Source: Sphingobacteriia bacterium RIFOXYC2_FULL_35_18 (GTDB taxonomy: Bacteria; Bacteroidota; Bacteroidia; Chitinophagales; Chitinophagaceae). Taken from it: a stretch of DNA of 64,000 nucleotides. The translations under genes were made by a program, and so were the position numbers. The notes under the pieces were generated by a model, which was not told the origin of the DNA, did no database searches, and saw only the letters and a program-made list of their open reading frames with translations. Of the stretch, positions 27,545 to 35,359 are shown in pieces; the stretch's first letter is position 1; every line of letters starts with the position of its first letter. Location: positions 812,837 through 876,836 of the forward strand of contig MIAG01000002.1 of the NCBI GenBank assembly GCA_001829005.1. Direction: 5' to 3'.

Positions 27545-28454
27545 ACATCCCTATTTTAATTAAGCCGTCATTTTTTACTAGAATTTTGACTGCATACACC
27601 AAATTGGCTCTTTCATCTTTTGTTTGAATTGTTTTAGGCGTAAACTCTGCTTTTGAAGCTATAGAAGCAATTTTACCATCATAAACCGTATAGGCATCTT
27701 TGTCTTTATCAATAGAAACTTTAACCGCTTGCGCAATTTTAAGTTTAGGTAATTGATCACCAGTTACATAAACTCGAAGAATAATCGTAGATAAATTTGC
27801 AATTTTATAAAGCGGCTTACCTGCACCAACTATTTCACCTGCTTCAGCATAGGAAGTTAAAACAACTCCACTGATGGGATTAACAACTGTAGCTTTTTTC
27901 AATTGGTCTTCTACTTGCTCAATTCTCTTTTTAATTGGATCTGATTCACTTAATATAGACCTATTTTGTGTGCTGGTATTATTTTGTTGAACAGTAATTT
28001 GCTGCTGTGTAACTTTCATTTGTTTTTTTAATGATTCTATTTGAAAAATCAAATCATCCAATTGCTTACGTGTTGCGGCATCACTTTTTAAAAGTTCCTG
28101 AATTCTATTTTTCTCAAATAAAAGATTCTTCAACTGTACAGATTGAACTTCATATTGTTTTTTAAATAATTCAATCTGAGGATTAGGATCAAATATTTTT
28201 TGATTGAGTGAATTTAAAGTAGCTCTTAATTGTTCTCTTTGCAGTAATAAACCAACGGAATCAATAAAACCCACTGACTGATTCATCATCAAGCTATCCC
28301 CTTCGTTCACCTCAAAAGCTAAAAGTTTACCGGGCAATTCGGATGAAACCATCACTTCTTCTGCCTCAAATACACCTTGTGCATCAAAAGCTCCATTATT
28401 TTTTGCGCAACTAGCGAATAAAAACCCAGCGAAGATAAATATATACTTTTTCAT
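27525..28454 (-). CDS. HlyD-family periplasmic adaptor lipoprotein (YbhG-like)
   Basis: This 309-residue protein has an SPII signal (LFASC). A lipoyl-like half-motif follows (SELPGKLLAFEVNEGDSL), then a long coiled-coil hairpin at about 85-185, and a second half (VVNPISGVVLTSYAEAGEIV). It bridges the inner-membrane ABC pump to the TolC channel encoded just upstream, 1 bp away. Confidence 0.92.
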   Translation of the reverse strand: MKKYIFIFAGFLFASCAKNNGAFDAQGVFEAEEVMVSSELPGKLLAFEVNEGDSLMMNQSVGFIDSVGLLLQREQLRATLNSLNQKIFDPNPQIELFKKQYEVQSVQLKNLLFEKNRIQELLKSDAATRKQLDDLIFQIESLKKQMKVTQQQITVQQNNTSTQNRSILSESDPIKKRIEQVEDQLKKATVVNPISGVVLTSYAEAGEIVGAGKPLYKIANLSTIILRVYVTGDQLPKLKIAQAVKVSIDKDKDAYTVYDGKIASIASKAEFTPKTIQTKDERANLVYAVKILVKNDGLIKIGMYGEVKF

Positions 28455-28455
28455 G

Positions 28456-29721
28456 TTAATTACTTTTACCTTTTGTTAAATGATATTGAAGTTTTGATTG
28501 TACCACTTGTGTTTGATGTTGAATAAGTAGTTGCTTAGCTTGGTCATATTCATTCACTTCATTTAAATAATCATTAGCCGTTATAACTCCATTATTCAAT
28601 TGTACTAAACTTGTATTTTTAATTTGATTTCTTAATTCAATGAGCTCTTTATCGGCTACTATTAGACTATTTAATTTTTCAATTTCATCTAAATACTTTT
28701 GTAATTCAATACGATAATTTAAAGAATAAGTTTCTTTTTCATTTTGCACTAACAAAGTTTGATTTTGAAGAATGGTTTTCTCCCGTTTAGCAGTATAAAA
28801 ATTACCCAACGACCATTGCAATCTTATTCCGCCAATACCGAACAAAGCAAAGTCATTTTTAAGCATATTTAAAGCAGGTCTTCCGTATCCTGTTTGCAAA
28901 AAAGCACTGATTTTAGGATTGTTTTTTGCATCTACCAGCGCAAGTTGAGATTGAATATTATTTTTTTGTGCATCAAATAACCTGAACTCAGGGCGCTCAT
29001 ACTCAGGCTGATTATCAGCTGCTAAAATGGTATTGGGCATTTCAAATGGAGTACTCAATTGAAAAGTGGTATTGGTTAATAAACCAAGTGCATCCAAAAC
29101 AATTTTTTTTGATGCAATTACTTCAGTCAGTTTTTGTTGATTTTTTAAAATCTGGGCTTTTATTTGCAACACATTATTATTAAACACAAGTCCGTTTTTG
29201 TGCAAAGTTTCTACTTTAGATAAAGCCTGACTTAAGTCTGTATTAATTAATTCAATCTGTCCAATAACAGATTGTGTATACAAAATGCTACAATACAATT
29301 GAGTAACACGCTCCTTTAATTGATAGATATTCACCTCGTTTTTCAAGAGCGCTACTTTATTTCCAGCTTGTACTATTTGAGTCATCGTTTTATTAATACC
29401 CCCATCATAAATATTCTGTTGAACATCTACCGTTGCTCTGTATTGATCCTTAGATAAAGCGGAAGGACTAAAACCAGGAATAGGTATTTGAATGCTGGTA
29501 ACATCCGTCTGATAACTAGCTTGGCCATTTATCGTAATCTGTGGATATAAAGCTCTTTGAATATTCTCAACAGATAATTGTGCCGTTTTATTCAACAAAT
29601 CAGATTGTTTAATCAAAGGATAGTTTTGAATAGCCAACGATTCAATAACGGGCAATGTAAAAGATTGAGCATAAGCTGTTATTTGCAGCGATAATCCTAA
29701 AAAAAATATCAGTTTCCGCAT
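28456..29721 (-). CDS. TolC-family outer membrane efflux protein
   Basis: This 421-residue protein has a signal peptide ending AYAQS and two OEP repeats of long amphipathic helices. The duplicated pattern is visible in the Gln- and Lys-rich helices, for example QNIYDGGINKTMTQIVQA and its C-terminal counterpart. It forms the exit duct of the tripartite pump. It is 5 bp downstream of the regulator gene, so the whole operon reads tetR-tolC-hlyD-ATPase-ATPase-permease-permease. Confidence 0.92.
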   Translation of the reverse strand: MRKLIFFLGLSLQITAYAQSFTLPVIESLAIQNYPLIKQSDLLNKTAQLSVENIQRALYPQITINGQASYQTDVTSIQIPIPGFSPSALSKDQYRATVDVQQNIYDGGINKTMTQIVQAGNKVALLKNEVNIYQLKERVTQLYCSILYTQSVIGQIELINTDLSQALSKVETLHKNGLVFNNNVLQIKAQILKNQQKLTEVIASKKIVLDALGLLTNTTFQLSTPFEMPNTILAADNQPEYERPEFRLFDAQKNNIQSQLALVDAKNNPKISAFLQTGYGRPALNMLKNDFALFGIGGIRLQWSLGNFYTAKREKTILQNQTLLVQNEKETYSLNYRIELQKYLDEIEKLNSLIVADKELIELRNQIKNTSLVQLNNGVITANDYLNEVNEYDQAKQLLIQHQTQVVQSKLQYHLTKGKSN

Positions 29722-29726
29722 AAGGT

Positions 29727-30335
29727 TTATTTTTTAATTGAATCAATGATAAACAGGGGGACCGTTTTAATGCGCTCAAGCATTAATTGATCAAATAATT
29801 GTTTGTCAGCTTGCATTCCAACAATAAAAATTGGCTTAAATACAAAAGGGAATACACATAAACTCATCATGTTTAAAATCAAATGATGAGGCTTAATTGG
29901 TTTTATATTTCCTAGGCTAACTTCCTTATTAATTTGAGCAGCCAACTTGGGAAAATCTGGTAGATCCCCATGAAACATTTTTTGAATAAAAATTTCAGGC
30001 TGCTTATTCAGTTCACTTAATACGAAAACAGGCACAAAAGGATTTTCAATGGCCATTGTTATATAAGCTTCACATATATGATGAATTTTTGGGTATAAAT
30101 CCACTTCTTGTGCTATTGCATGTTTTAAAATGGGGGAGAATTTTTTTACAGCATCAAAAAATACCTCTTCAAATAACAAATCTTTGTTTCTGAAATAATA
30201 GTGCAACAATGCTTTATTTATTCCTGCCTCATTGGCAATTTCCTGCATAGTAGCGCCATCTTTCCCTTTTACTGAAAAGACGGTTTTTGCTGCTTTTAAT
30301 ATGGCAATCTCTGCCTCATTTTTATTTTTAACCAT
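29727..30335 (-). CDS. TetR-family transcriptional repressor of the efflux operon
   Basis: This regulator of about 202 residues has an N-terminal helix-turn-helix (ATMQEIANEAGINKALLHYYF) and a divergent ligand-binding domain. I chose ATG 30335. The longer frame starting at 30359 would be encoded by the palindromic operator itself and is unlikely. As the first gene of the efflux operon with an operator over its own start region, it most likely represses itself and the pump until a substrate binds. Confidence 0.9.
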   Translation of the reverse strand: MVKNKNEAEIAILKAAKTVFSVKGKDGATMQEIANEAGINKALLHYYFRNKDLLFEEVFFDAVKKFSPILKHAIAQEVDLYPKIHHICEAYITMAIENPFVPVFVLSELNKQPEIFIQKMFHGDLPDFPKLAAQINKEVSLGNIKPIKPHHLILNMMSLCVFPFVFKPIFIVGMQADKQLFDQLMLERIKTVPLFIIDSIKK

Positions 30336-30356
30336 TTGGTTTAACCTTTTGGTTAA
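30328..30356 (-). promoter_or_regulatory. Tandem palindromic operator of the TetR-type repressor
   Basis: A perfect inverted repeat, TTAACC-TTTT-GGTTAA, lies at 30341-30356. A second near-perfect copy, TTAACC-ATTT-GGTTTA, lies at 30328-30343. Their centres are 13 bp apart. The array covers the start codon at 30335 and abuts the -7 box at 30357-30364. Binding would block initiation. Confidence 0.7.
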
Positions 30357-30364
30357 CAAAACTA
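30357..30364 (-). promoter_or_regulatory. -7 promoter box of the efflux operon
   Basis: On the minus strand this reads TAGTTTTG, a full match to TAnnTTTG. It directly precedes the TTAACC/GGTTAA operator. No convincing -33 TTG is visible upstream. Confidence 0.5.
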
Positions 30365-30432
30365 ATATTATTTACTGATAGAATAAATAAAATTTCCATT
30401 TAGTTTGTTAAACCGGGCAAACCAATACTTTA

Positions 30433-32064
30433 TTAATTAGTATAATATATACTACTAAGTAGCTTATTATTAGGATCAACAACTATTTTCTCAGGCAGGC
30501 CATTAACTGGGATGGTGAAAATTTGCTCCTTTTTATTCAACTGAACTTTCAGCACTTTTGGAACACTGGTTCCTTTAATATAATACCCAATTTCAATAGA
30601 CAAATCAAAAACCATATCCCCATTTTGAACTTGAGCTAAAGTGATTTTAAGTTTTTGTTGAGTGCCATCAAAACTCCAGTTAGCATTGATAATAGGATTA
30701 ATCGGCTGATATAACCATTGCTTAAAAAACAATTTTAAGTCTTTACCTGAAGCCCTTTCCATTTCTTCTCTAAACTGATTGGTAGTTGCATTGGCATTAA
30801 AGTATTTTGCATAATACAGCTGAATCCCTTTTTGAAAACTTGCATCGCCCACTAAGTTTCGCAACATATGTAATATCCAAGCTCCTTTTTGGTAAGTAAG
30901 TCCAGTGGTTACGACCTCCTTTTCTGCAGTTCTATCACTGATGATACTAAACTGAGGCATTTTTACAGACATGTCAAATACCGACTTCTTAGCTTTTTGA
31001 ATGCCTTTGTCAAATTCTGCCTTGCCATATTCATTTTCAATAAACAGTAAAGTAAAATAAGTAGCAAATCCTTCGCTTAACCAAGCATCATCCCAGGTTG
31101 TTTCTGTTACAGCATTGCCAAACCACTGATGTGCAATCTCATGAATAACAATATTTCTAGTACGTTCATCTCGTTTTCCATTCACTAAATCTTCCCCATA
31201 AAAAATGGCAGAAGAAGTTTCCATACCTCCATTTACACTAGGCGTTTGTATATTGGCCAACTTTTCGTAGGCGAAGGGCCCAACATACTTAGTATAGAAT
31301 TCTAATACTTTTTTTGTGGGTTCTTTAAAATCATAAAATCCTGCTTCCCTGTTTTTAGAATATACCCATGTTTCAATTGACTTTCCCTTAAATTGATCAA
31401 CATATTGGACTGCGAATTCTGCCACACCTAAAACAAATAGCCAAGAAGAAACAGGAACCGATTGCTTCCAATGGGTCAATTTTACATTATTACCCAAATA
31501 AGATTCTTCTAATAACAATCCGTTTGAAACTACTTTATACTTTGCAGGTGCTTTCACAATAAACTCAGATGTTGCTTTATCGTAGGGATGATCAATCGTA
31601 GGTAACCAATGACGGGTTCTATTGGGCCAGTTCTCATTAAAAAAACTTCGATCACCAAATTTTGTAGCGCCAATTCTTAATCCATCAAATGGCATACCAT
31701 GATATTGAATACTAATCTGTATTTCGGCTCCAGCAGTTGAAGGAGAAGGTAATTGAATAATTAATTCATCCTTTTCGTGTACGTATAAAAGGCTTTGATT
31801 ATTCAATAATACTTCATCTATTTTCATTCCTTTACCCTGCCTTTCTACTGATTGATTAACCAGGTCTAAGCGTATAGATTGAACGCTATCTTTCTTAAAT
31901 TGAATGGTAATTATCGTATTGCCAAAAATTTCATTTGAACTATCAGATAAGTTAAGTGCAAATGAATAATGCTTTATGTCTATATTTCTATTTATTGGAT
32001 ACCCATCAGCAGATGCTAAAAATGGTATGATTGCAAAGAAAAAAATGAAAATAATTTTTTGCAT
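30433..32064 (-). CDS. M1-family zinc metallopeptidase, secreted
   Basis: This 543-residue aminopeptidase-like protein has a signal peptide ending ASADG. Zinc ligands are His308, His312 and Glu331 in HEIAHQWFG and WLSEGFATYF, with catalytic Glu309. The substrate motif GAMEN appears as GGMET (about 279-283). It ends soon after a short beta domain, so it lacks the C-terminal helical domain of long M1 enzymes. It is transcribed toward the TetR gene and shares a 61-bp divergent region with the following esterase gene. Confidence 0.93.
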   Translation of the reverse strand: MQKIIFIFFFAIIPFLASADGYPINRNIDIKHYSFALNLSDSSNEIFGNTIITIQFKKDSVQSIRLDLVNQSVERQGKGMKIDEVLLNNQSLLYVHEKDELIIQLPSPSTAGAEIQISIQYHGMPFDGLRIGATKFGDRSFFNENWPNRTRHWLPTIDHPYDKATSEFIVKAPAKYKVVSNGLLLEESYLGNNVKLTHWKQSVPVSSWLFVLGVAEFAVQYVDQFKGKSIETWVYSKNREAGFYDFKEPTKKVLEFYTKYVGPFAYEKLANIQTPSVNGGMETSSAIFYGEDLVNGKRDERTRNIVIHEIAHQWFGNAVTETTWDDAWLSEGFATYFTLLFIENEYGKAEFDKGIQKAKKSVFDMSVKMPQFSIISDRTAEKEVVTTGLTYQKGAWILHMLRNLVGDASFQKGIQLYYAKYFNANATTNQFREEMERASGKDLKLFFKQWLYQPINPIINANWSFDGTQQKLKITLAQVQNGDMVFDLSIEIGYYIKGTSVPKVLKVQLNKKEQIFTIPVNGLPEKIVVDPNNKLLSSIYYTN

Positions 32065-32125
32065 AAATTGTATTATATCGTTATGCTATTGAATTTAAGC
32101 TATTTTTATACAGCATTAATAATTT

Positions 32126-33034
32126 ATGAAATACTTATTCTCAACCATTTTTATACTAATCATGCTTGGCGCTATTGCACAACAGGAAATTCCATTATAT
32201 ACGGGACGAATACCCAATTCAAAAAATTGCGGCACCAACAATGAAACAGAAATAAATCAATTAGGACTAGAGGTATTTAAAGTAGTTAATACACCCACAT
32301 TAACCATTTACGAACCTACCAATCAAAATCCCCAAAAACCAGCCATACTAATTTGCCCAGGTGGAGGTTATGCTGTTTTAGCTATCAATCATGAAGGGCA
32401 TGATATAGCCAAAGCATTTTCAGCAATTGGAGTTACTTCATTCGTTTTAAAATACAGGTTACCCAATGATTCATGTATGACTAATAAAGAATGGGCACCA
32501 TTGAAAGATGCACAATCCGCAATAAAATATATCAGAAGCAATGCAAACAAATATGCAATAAATCCCAATAAAATTGGGGTGATAGGCTTTTCAGCAGGGG
32601 GGCATTTGGCCAGTACACTTGCAACGCAATTTAACTGGAATCTAAATGATGATGGCTCTAGAACCAGCGCAAGACCTGATTTTGCAATACTTGGTTACCC
32701 TGTAATTAGTATGAATGATAAAATAACACATATGGGTTCTAGAAATAAGTTATTAGGCAAGAATGCTTCTATTACTAATAAAGAACAATTTTCTACAGAA
32801 TTACAAGTAACTAAACAAACACCACCATGTTTTATTTTTCATGCTAAAGATGATAAAACGGTACCAGTTGAGAATAGTTTAAGAATGAAAGCTGCTTTGG
32901 ATGCTGCAAATATCCCGGCTGAACTATTATTGATGGATTTAGGTGGCCATGGTTTTGGACTGAAAAACAACCAATCGACCATCCAATGGTTTGAAGAAAT
33001 GAAAAAGTGGCTTACTACAACTCTAAATCAATAA
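32126..33034 (+). CDS. Secreted alpha/beta-hydrolase, BD-FAE/acetyl-esterase-like
   Basis: This 302-residue hydrolase has a signal peptide ending AIAQQ. The oxyanion segment is ICPGGGYAVLA, the nucleophile elbow GFSAGGH, the acid in HAKDDKTVP and the catalytic His in GGHGFGL. The family includes xylan and feruloyl esterases. No carbohydrate gene is immediately adjacent, though a pullulanase lies 2.3 kb away. Its substrate is unresolved. Confidence 0.88.
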   Translation: MKYLFSTIFILIMLGAIAQQEIPLYTGRIPNSKNCGTNNETEINQLGLEVFKVVNTPTLTIYEPTNQNPQKPAILICPGGGYAVLAINHEGHDIAKAFSAIGVTSFVLKYRLPNDSCMTNKEWAPLKDAQSAIKYIRSNANKYAINPNKIGVIGFSAGGHLASTLATQFNWNLNDDGSRTSARPDFAILGYPVISMNDKITHMGSRNKLLGKNASITNKEQFSTELQVTKQTPPCFIFHAKDDKTVPVENSLRMKAALDAANIPAELLLMDLGGHGFGLKNNQSTIQWFEEMKKWLTTTLNQ

Positions 33035-33061
33035 AGAGTATTCTTCTGATTGAGCAGTGAT

Positions 33062-34093
33062 TTATTTTCTAATCCAATAATCTACTACCGTTACTTTGTC
33101 TAAAATATTGGGTAGTAGTTTAGTAAATGCAATATGTGTAGGATGCACTAAATAATCATTCCGATCTTTTTCAGATGAAAAAGTCAACACAAAACAATGA
33201 GTCAATCCCTGATTCAATTTCTCCGGACTATTATTTTCACCCCATTCATAGTTTTTAATGGTTTTAATTTGTTCGGGTAATTCCCCAAAAGCTTTGATGG
33301 CGTTTTCAATGGAGTCTTTATTGGCATTGGCTTTCCACCCAAATAAAACAACGTGGCGGAGTTCTTTTTCAACTGTTAGTTGCTTAGCCATTCTTATAGA
33401 GTTTTTTAAAGAATTAATGTTTCGCCAATCACTATGAGTAGTAATAATAAATTTAGGATTGGGATACTTTTGCTGCACATTTAAAAGCGAATTGGCATAT
33501 TCATTTGTATTGCCATCCCCTAAGTAACCTAGGTTTTTATCTTTCGCGCCTTTTACTAGACAACCACCTAATAGAATTTTTTCTTTGGGAAACCAGATTA
33601 CAATATTGTCCTGTGTATGTCCTTCACCTGGATAATAGGTTTCAAATTGGTATTGATCTACAACAAATGAAGTGTCTTTTGCCATTAGGAATTCTGCTCT
33701 TTTAGCATTGTTCTTTTTGCTTAATTCATCCGTTAACTGAGTAGTATAGGTTTTAATTCCTAGTTGCTTATAATAATCCAGCCCTGCTGTTTTATCGCTA
33801 TGCCAATGAGTGGCAAAAGCCATAATTACTTTTTTATTATGTCGGGCAGTAATACTATCTAACAAAGGTTGAAATTGGGTAGAATCCCAAGGTGTATCGA
33901 ATAATACCACCCCTTTTTTAGTAACTAAGTAAACACCATTAGCTCGCACTTTACTATCCAGATAAGTATTATAAGTGGTATAAACATAGAAGTTTCCAGA
34001 TAAGTGTTCAATCAGTAATTTTTTGTTGGATTGGGCAGAAACTTTTCCTAAAAGGAAACTTATTACACAAATGAATATTAGTTTGTATTTCAT
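33062..34093 (-). CDS. Subclass B1 metallo-beta-lactamase-like enzyme fused to a C-terminal Dabb domain
   Basis: This 343-residue protein has a signal peptide ending VSAQ. The B1 zinc set is complete: His96, His98 and Asp100 in HWHSD, His159 in GEGHTQDN, Cys178 in GGCLVK and His220 in TTHSDW. From about residue 245 a second domain begins (ELRHVVLFGWK ... GLTHCFVLTFSSEKDRNDY) that matches the stress-responsive A/B barrel (Dabb). Normal B1 enzymes end near residue 245. The core is closest to BlaB/IND types of Bacteroidota. Whether it hydrolyses carbapenems cannot be read from the sequence. Confidence 0.87.
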   Translation of the reverse strand: MKYKLIFICVISFLLGKVSAQSNKKLLIEHLSGNFYVYTTYNTYLDSKVRANGVYLVTKKGVVLFDTPWDSTQFQPLLDSITARHNKKVIMAFATHWHSDKTAGLDYYKQLGIKTYTTQLTDELSKKNNAKRAEFLMAKDTSFVVDQYQFETYYPGEGHTQDNIVIWFPKEKILLGGCLVKGAKDKNLGYLGDGNTNEYANSLLNVQQKYPNPKFIITTHSDWRNINSLKNSIRMAKQLTVEKELRHVVLFGWKANANKDSIENAIKAFGELPEQIKTIKNYEWGENNSPEKLNQGLTHCFVLTFSSEKDRNDYLVHPTHIAFTKLLPNILDKVTVVDYWIRK

Positions 34094-34110
34094 TAGATGA
34101 GAATAAATAT

Positions 34111-34308
34111 TTATTTTGACTTAATCGCTTTAATAAGTTTTTCGTTGCGTTTATCAGCTCTTGAATTTTGGAGAGATATTACAGCCCATATAGCAGCTGG
34201 AATCCATCCAATTAAAGTAATTTGTAAAATAAAACAGATAAATGCAGTGAATATTCTTCCCCGAAGAAAGAAAGACAGCCCAGGAAAGAAAATAGCGATT
34301 AAGGTCAT
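34111..34308 (-). CDS. YqaE/Pmp3-family small membrane protein
   Basis: This 65-residue protein has two hydrophobic helices, with the family pattern FFPGLSFFLRG and CFILQITLIGWIPAAIWAV, and a basic tail. Pmp3-type proteins influence membrane potential and salt tolerance in yeast and plants. The bacterial role is unclear. It is preceded on the same strand by a GrpB-family gene, 8 bp upstream. Confidence 0.85.
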   Translation of the reverse strand: MTLIAIFFPGLSFFLRGRIFTAFICFILQITLIGWIPAAIWAVISLQNSRADKRNEKLIKAIKSK

Positions 34309-34316
34309 GAATAGGT

Positions 34317-34838
34317 TTATGCATTAAATATATAAAATCTATCAATCAATTCGTTTACATGTTTTTCTTTCAAGTCAGCATATGCTTTCTGCTCCTGCCC
34401 TGCTTTTTCCGCTAGCGCATATTTCATTTGCTGGTATTCTGTTTTGGCCCATTCATTATTCCGCAAGTAGTCTCTGGTAATCAAATGGCGTTTTAGTGCT
34501 TGACTTTCAGCAGAGCAAACATATAAATGGTGACGAATCGAGTCTAGTATTTCGTGTTGCTCAGTTCCTAATCGCTTAAAAACCTCTCGATCTTCAATGC
34601 CTTGATTGCCATTGTGAAAATACCCTATCAATTCCAACGCTTGTTTAATCAAAGGAAATGTAGAAGGGTCATTGAATACAATATCTATGTCTATGATTGG
34701 TTTGGCTGCAAGACCGGGTACAGCAGTGCTCCCAACATGTTCTATAGTATAATCTAGCCCTTGAAAACACTTATCCAATACATACTTGATTAATTCAAAA
34801 TGAGTATTCCAATCAGCAGAAAAGGGATGTATAAGCAT
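34317..34838 (-). CDS. GrpB-family nucleotidyltransferase-like protein
   Basis: This 173-residue protein has the GrpB signature IEHVGSTAVPGLAAKPIIDIDIV, here split around the pair of acidic residues DID that resemble the nucleotidyltransferase active site. HHLYVC and RDYLR follow. The family has no settled function; some members occur fused to CoaE. It starts 3 bp after the DinB-like gene. Confidence 0.88.
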   Translation of the reverse strand: MLIHPFSADWNTHFELIKYVLDKCFQGLDYTIEHVGSTAVPGLAAKPIIDIDIVFNDPSTFPLIKQALELIGYFHNGNQGIEDREVFKRLGTEQHEILDSIRHHLYVCSAESQALKRHLITRDYLRNNEWAKTEYQQMKYALAEKAGQEQKAYADLKEKHVNELIDRFYIFNA

Positions 34839-34841
34839 GAA

Positions 34842-35333
34842 CTAAGTAGTTTTTTTGGGAATTGATAATGACTCCCAATTAGTATCACATAACATCTTAC
34901 CTATAAAAACAATTTGTCCGACATGGTATGGATAATGGGCTAACTGTCGATTGATTGCAGCTGTGACAGTAAGTGGTTGTTGTCGAATAAAAATGACTCT
35001 GTCAAGATCGTCAATAGTCAAATTATCAAGAACTTTATAAAGGCAGTTCCATCCATCCTCCCATTTTGAAAGCAACTCTGCTCTAGTAAATATATCATTT
35101 TCAAACTCTTCATCTCGCATTCGCCAATCCTTCTCCCCATCAGTGGTAAACAAATCGGTCCACCTAGATAACATATTTCCATTCATATGTTTTACAATCG
35201 TGGCAATTGAATTACTCTCTTCATTGTATTTCCAAAATAACTGATCTTCGGTAAGTCGTGAAAATGTTTTTTCAGCTAACTGCTTGTAATATTCAAATTG
35301 ATGTTTGGCACTGTTTATGAATTCGTTTTGCAT
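34842..35333 (-). CDS. DUF1572 protein of the DinB superfamily
   Basis: This 163-residue four-helix-bundle protein has the histidine positions of the DinB fold in IVKHMNGNM and LAHYPYHVGQIVFIGKML. It is distinct from the DinB-like protein at 15.8 kb. It forms a small unit with GrpB and YqaE genes, and lies 26 bp upstream of nothing larger than the pullulanase start on the same strand. Function is unknown, possibly thiol-dependent detoxification by family analogy. Confidence 0.82.
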   Translation of the reverse strand: MQNEFINSAKHQFEYYKQLAEKTFSRLTEDQLFWKYNEESNSIATIVKHMNGNMLSRWTDLFTTDGEKDWRMRDEEFENDIFTRAELLSKWEDGWNCLYKVLDNLTIDDLDRVIFIRQQPLTVTAAINRQLAHYPYHVGQIVFIGKMLCDTNWESLSIPKKTT

Positions 35334-35359
35334 AATTGATTAATTTATTAAAATAGCTA

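Noticed and set aside
30336..30359. Longer start of the TetR regulator
   Set aside because: The extra residues would be encoded by the operator palindrome itself; ATG 30335 begins the normal N-terminus.
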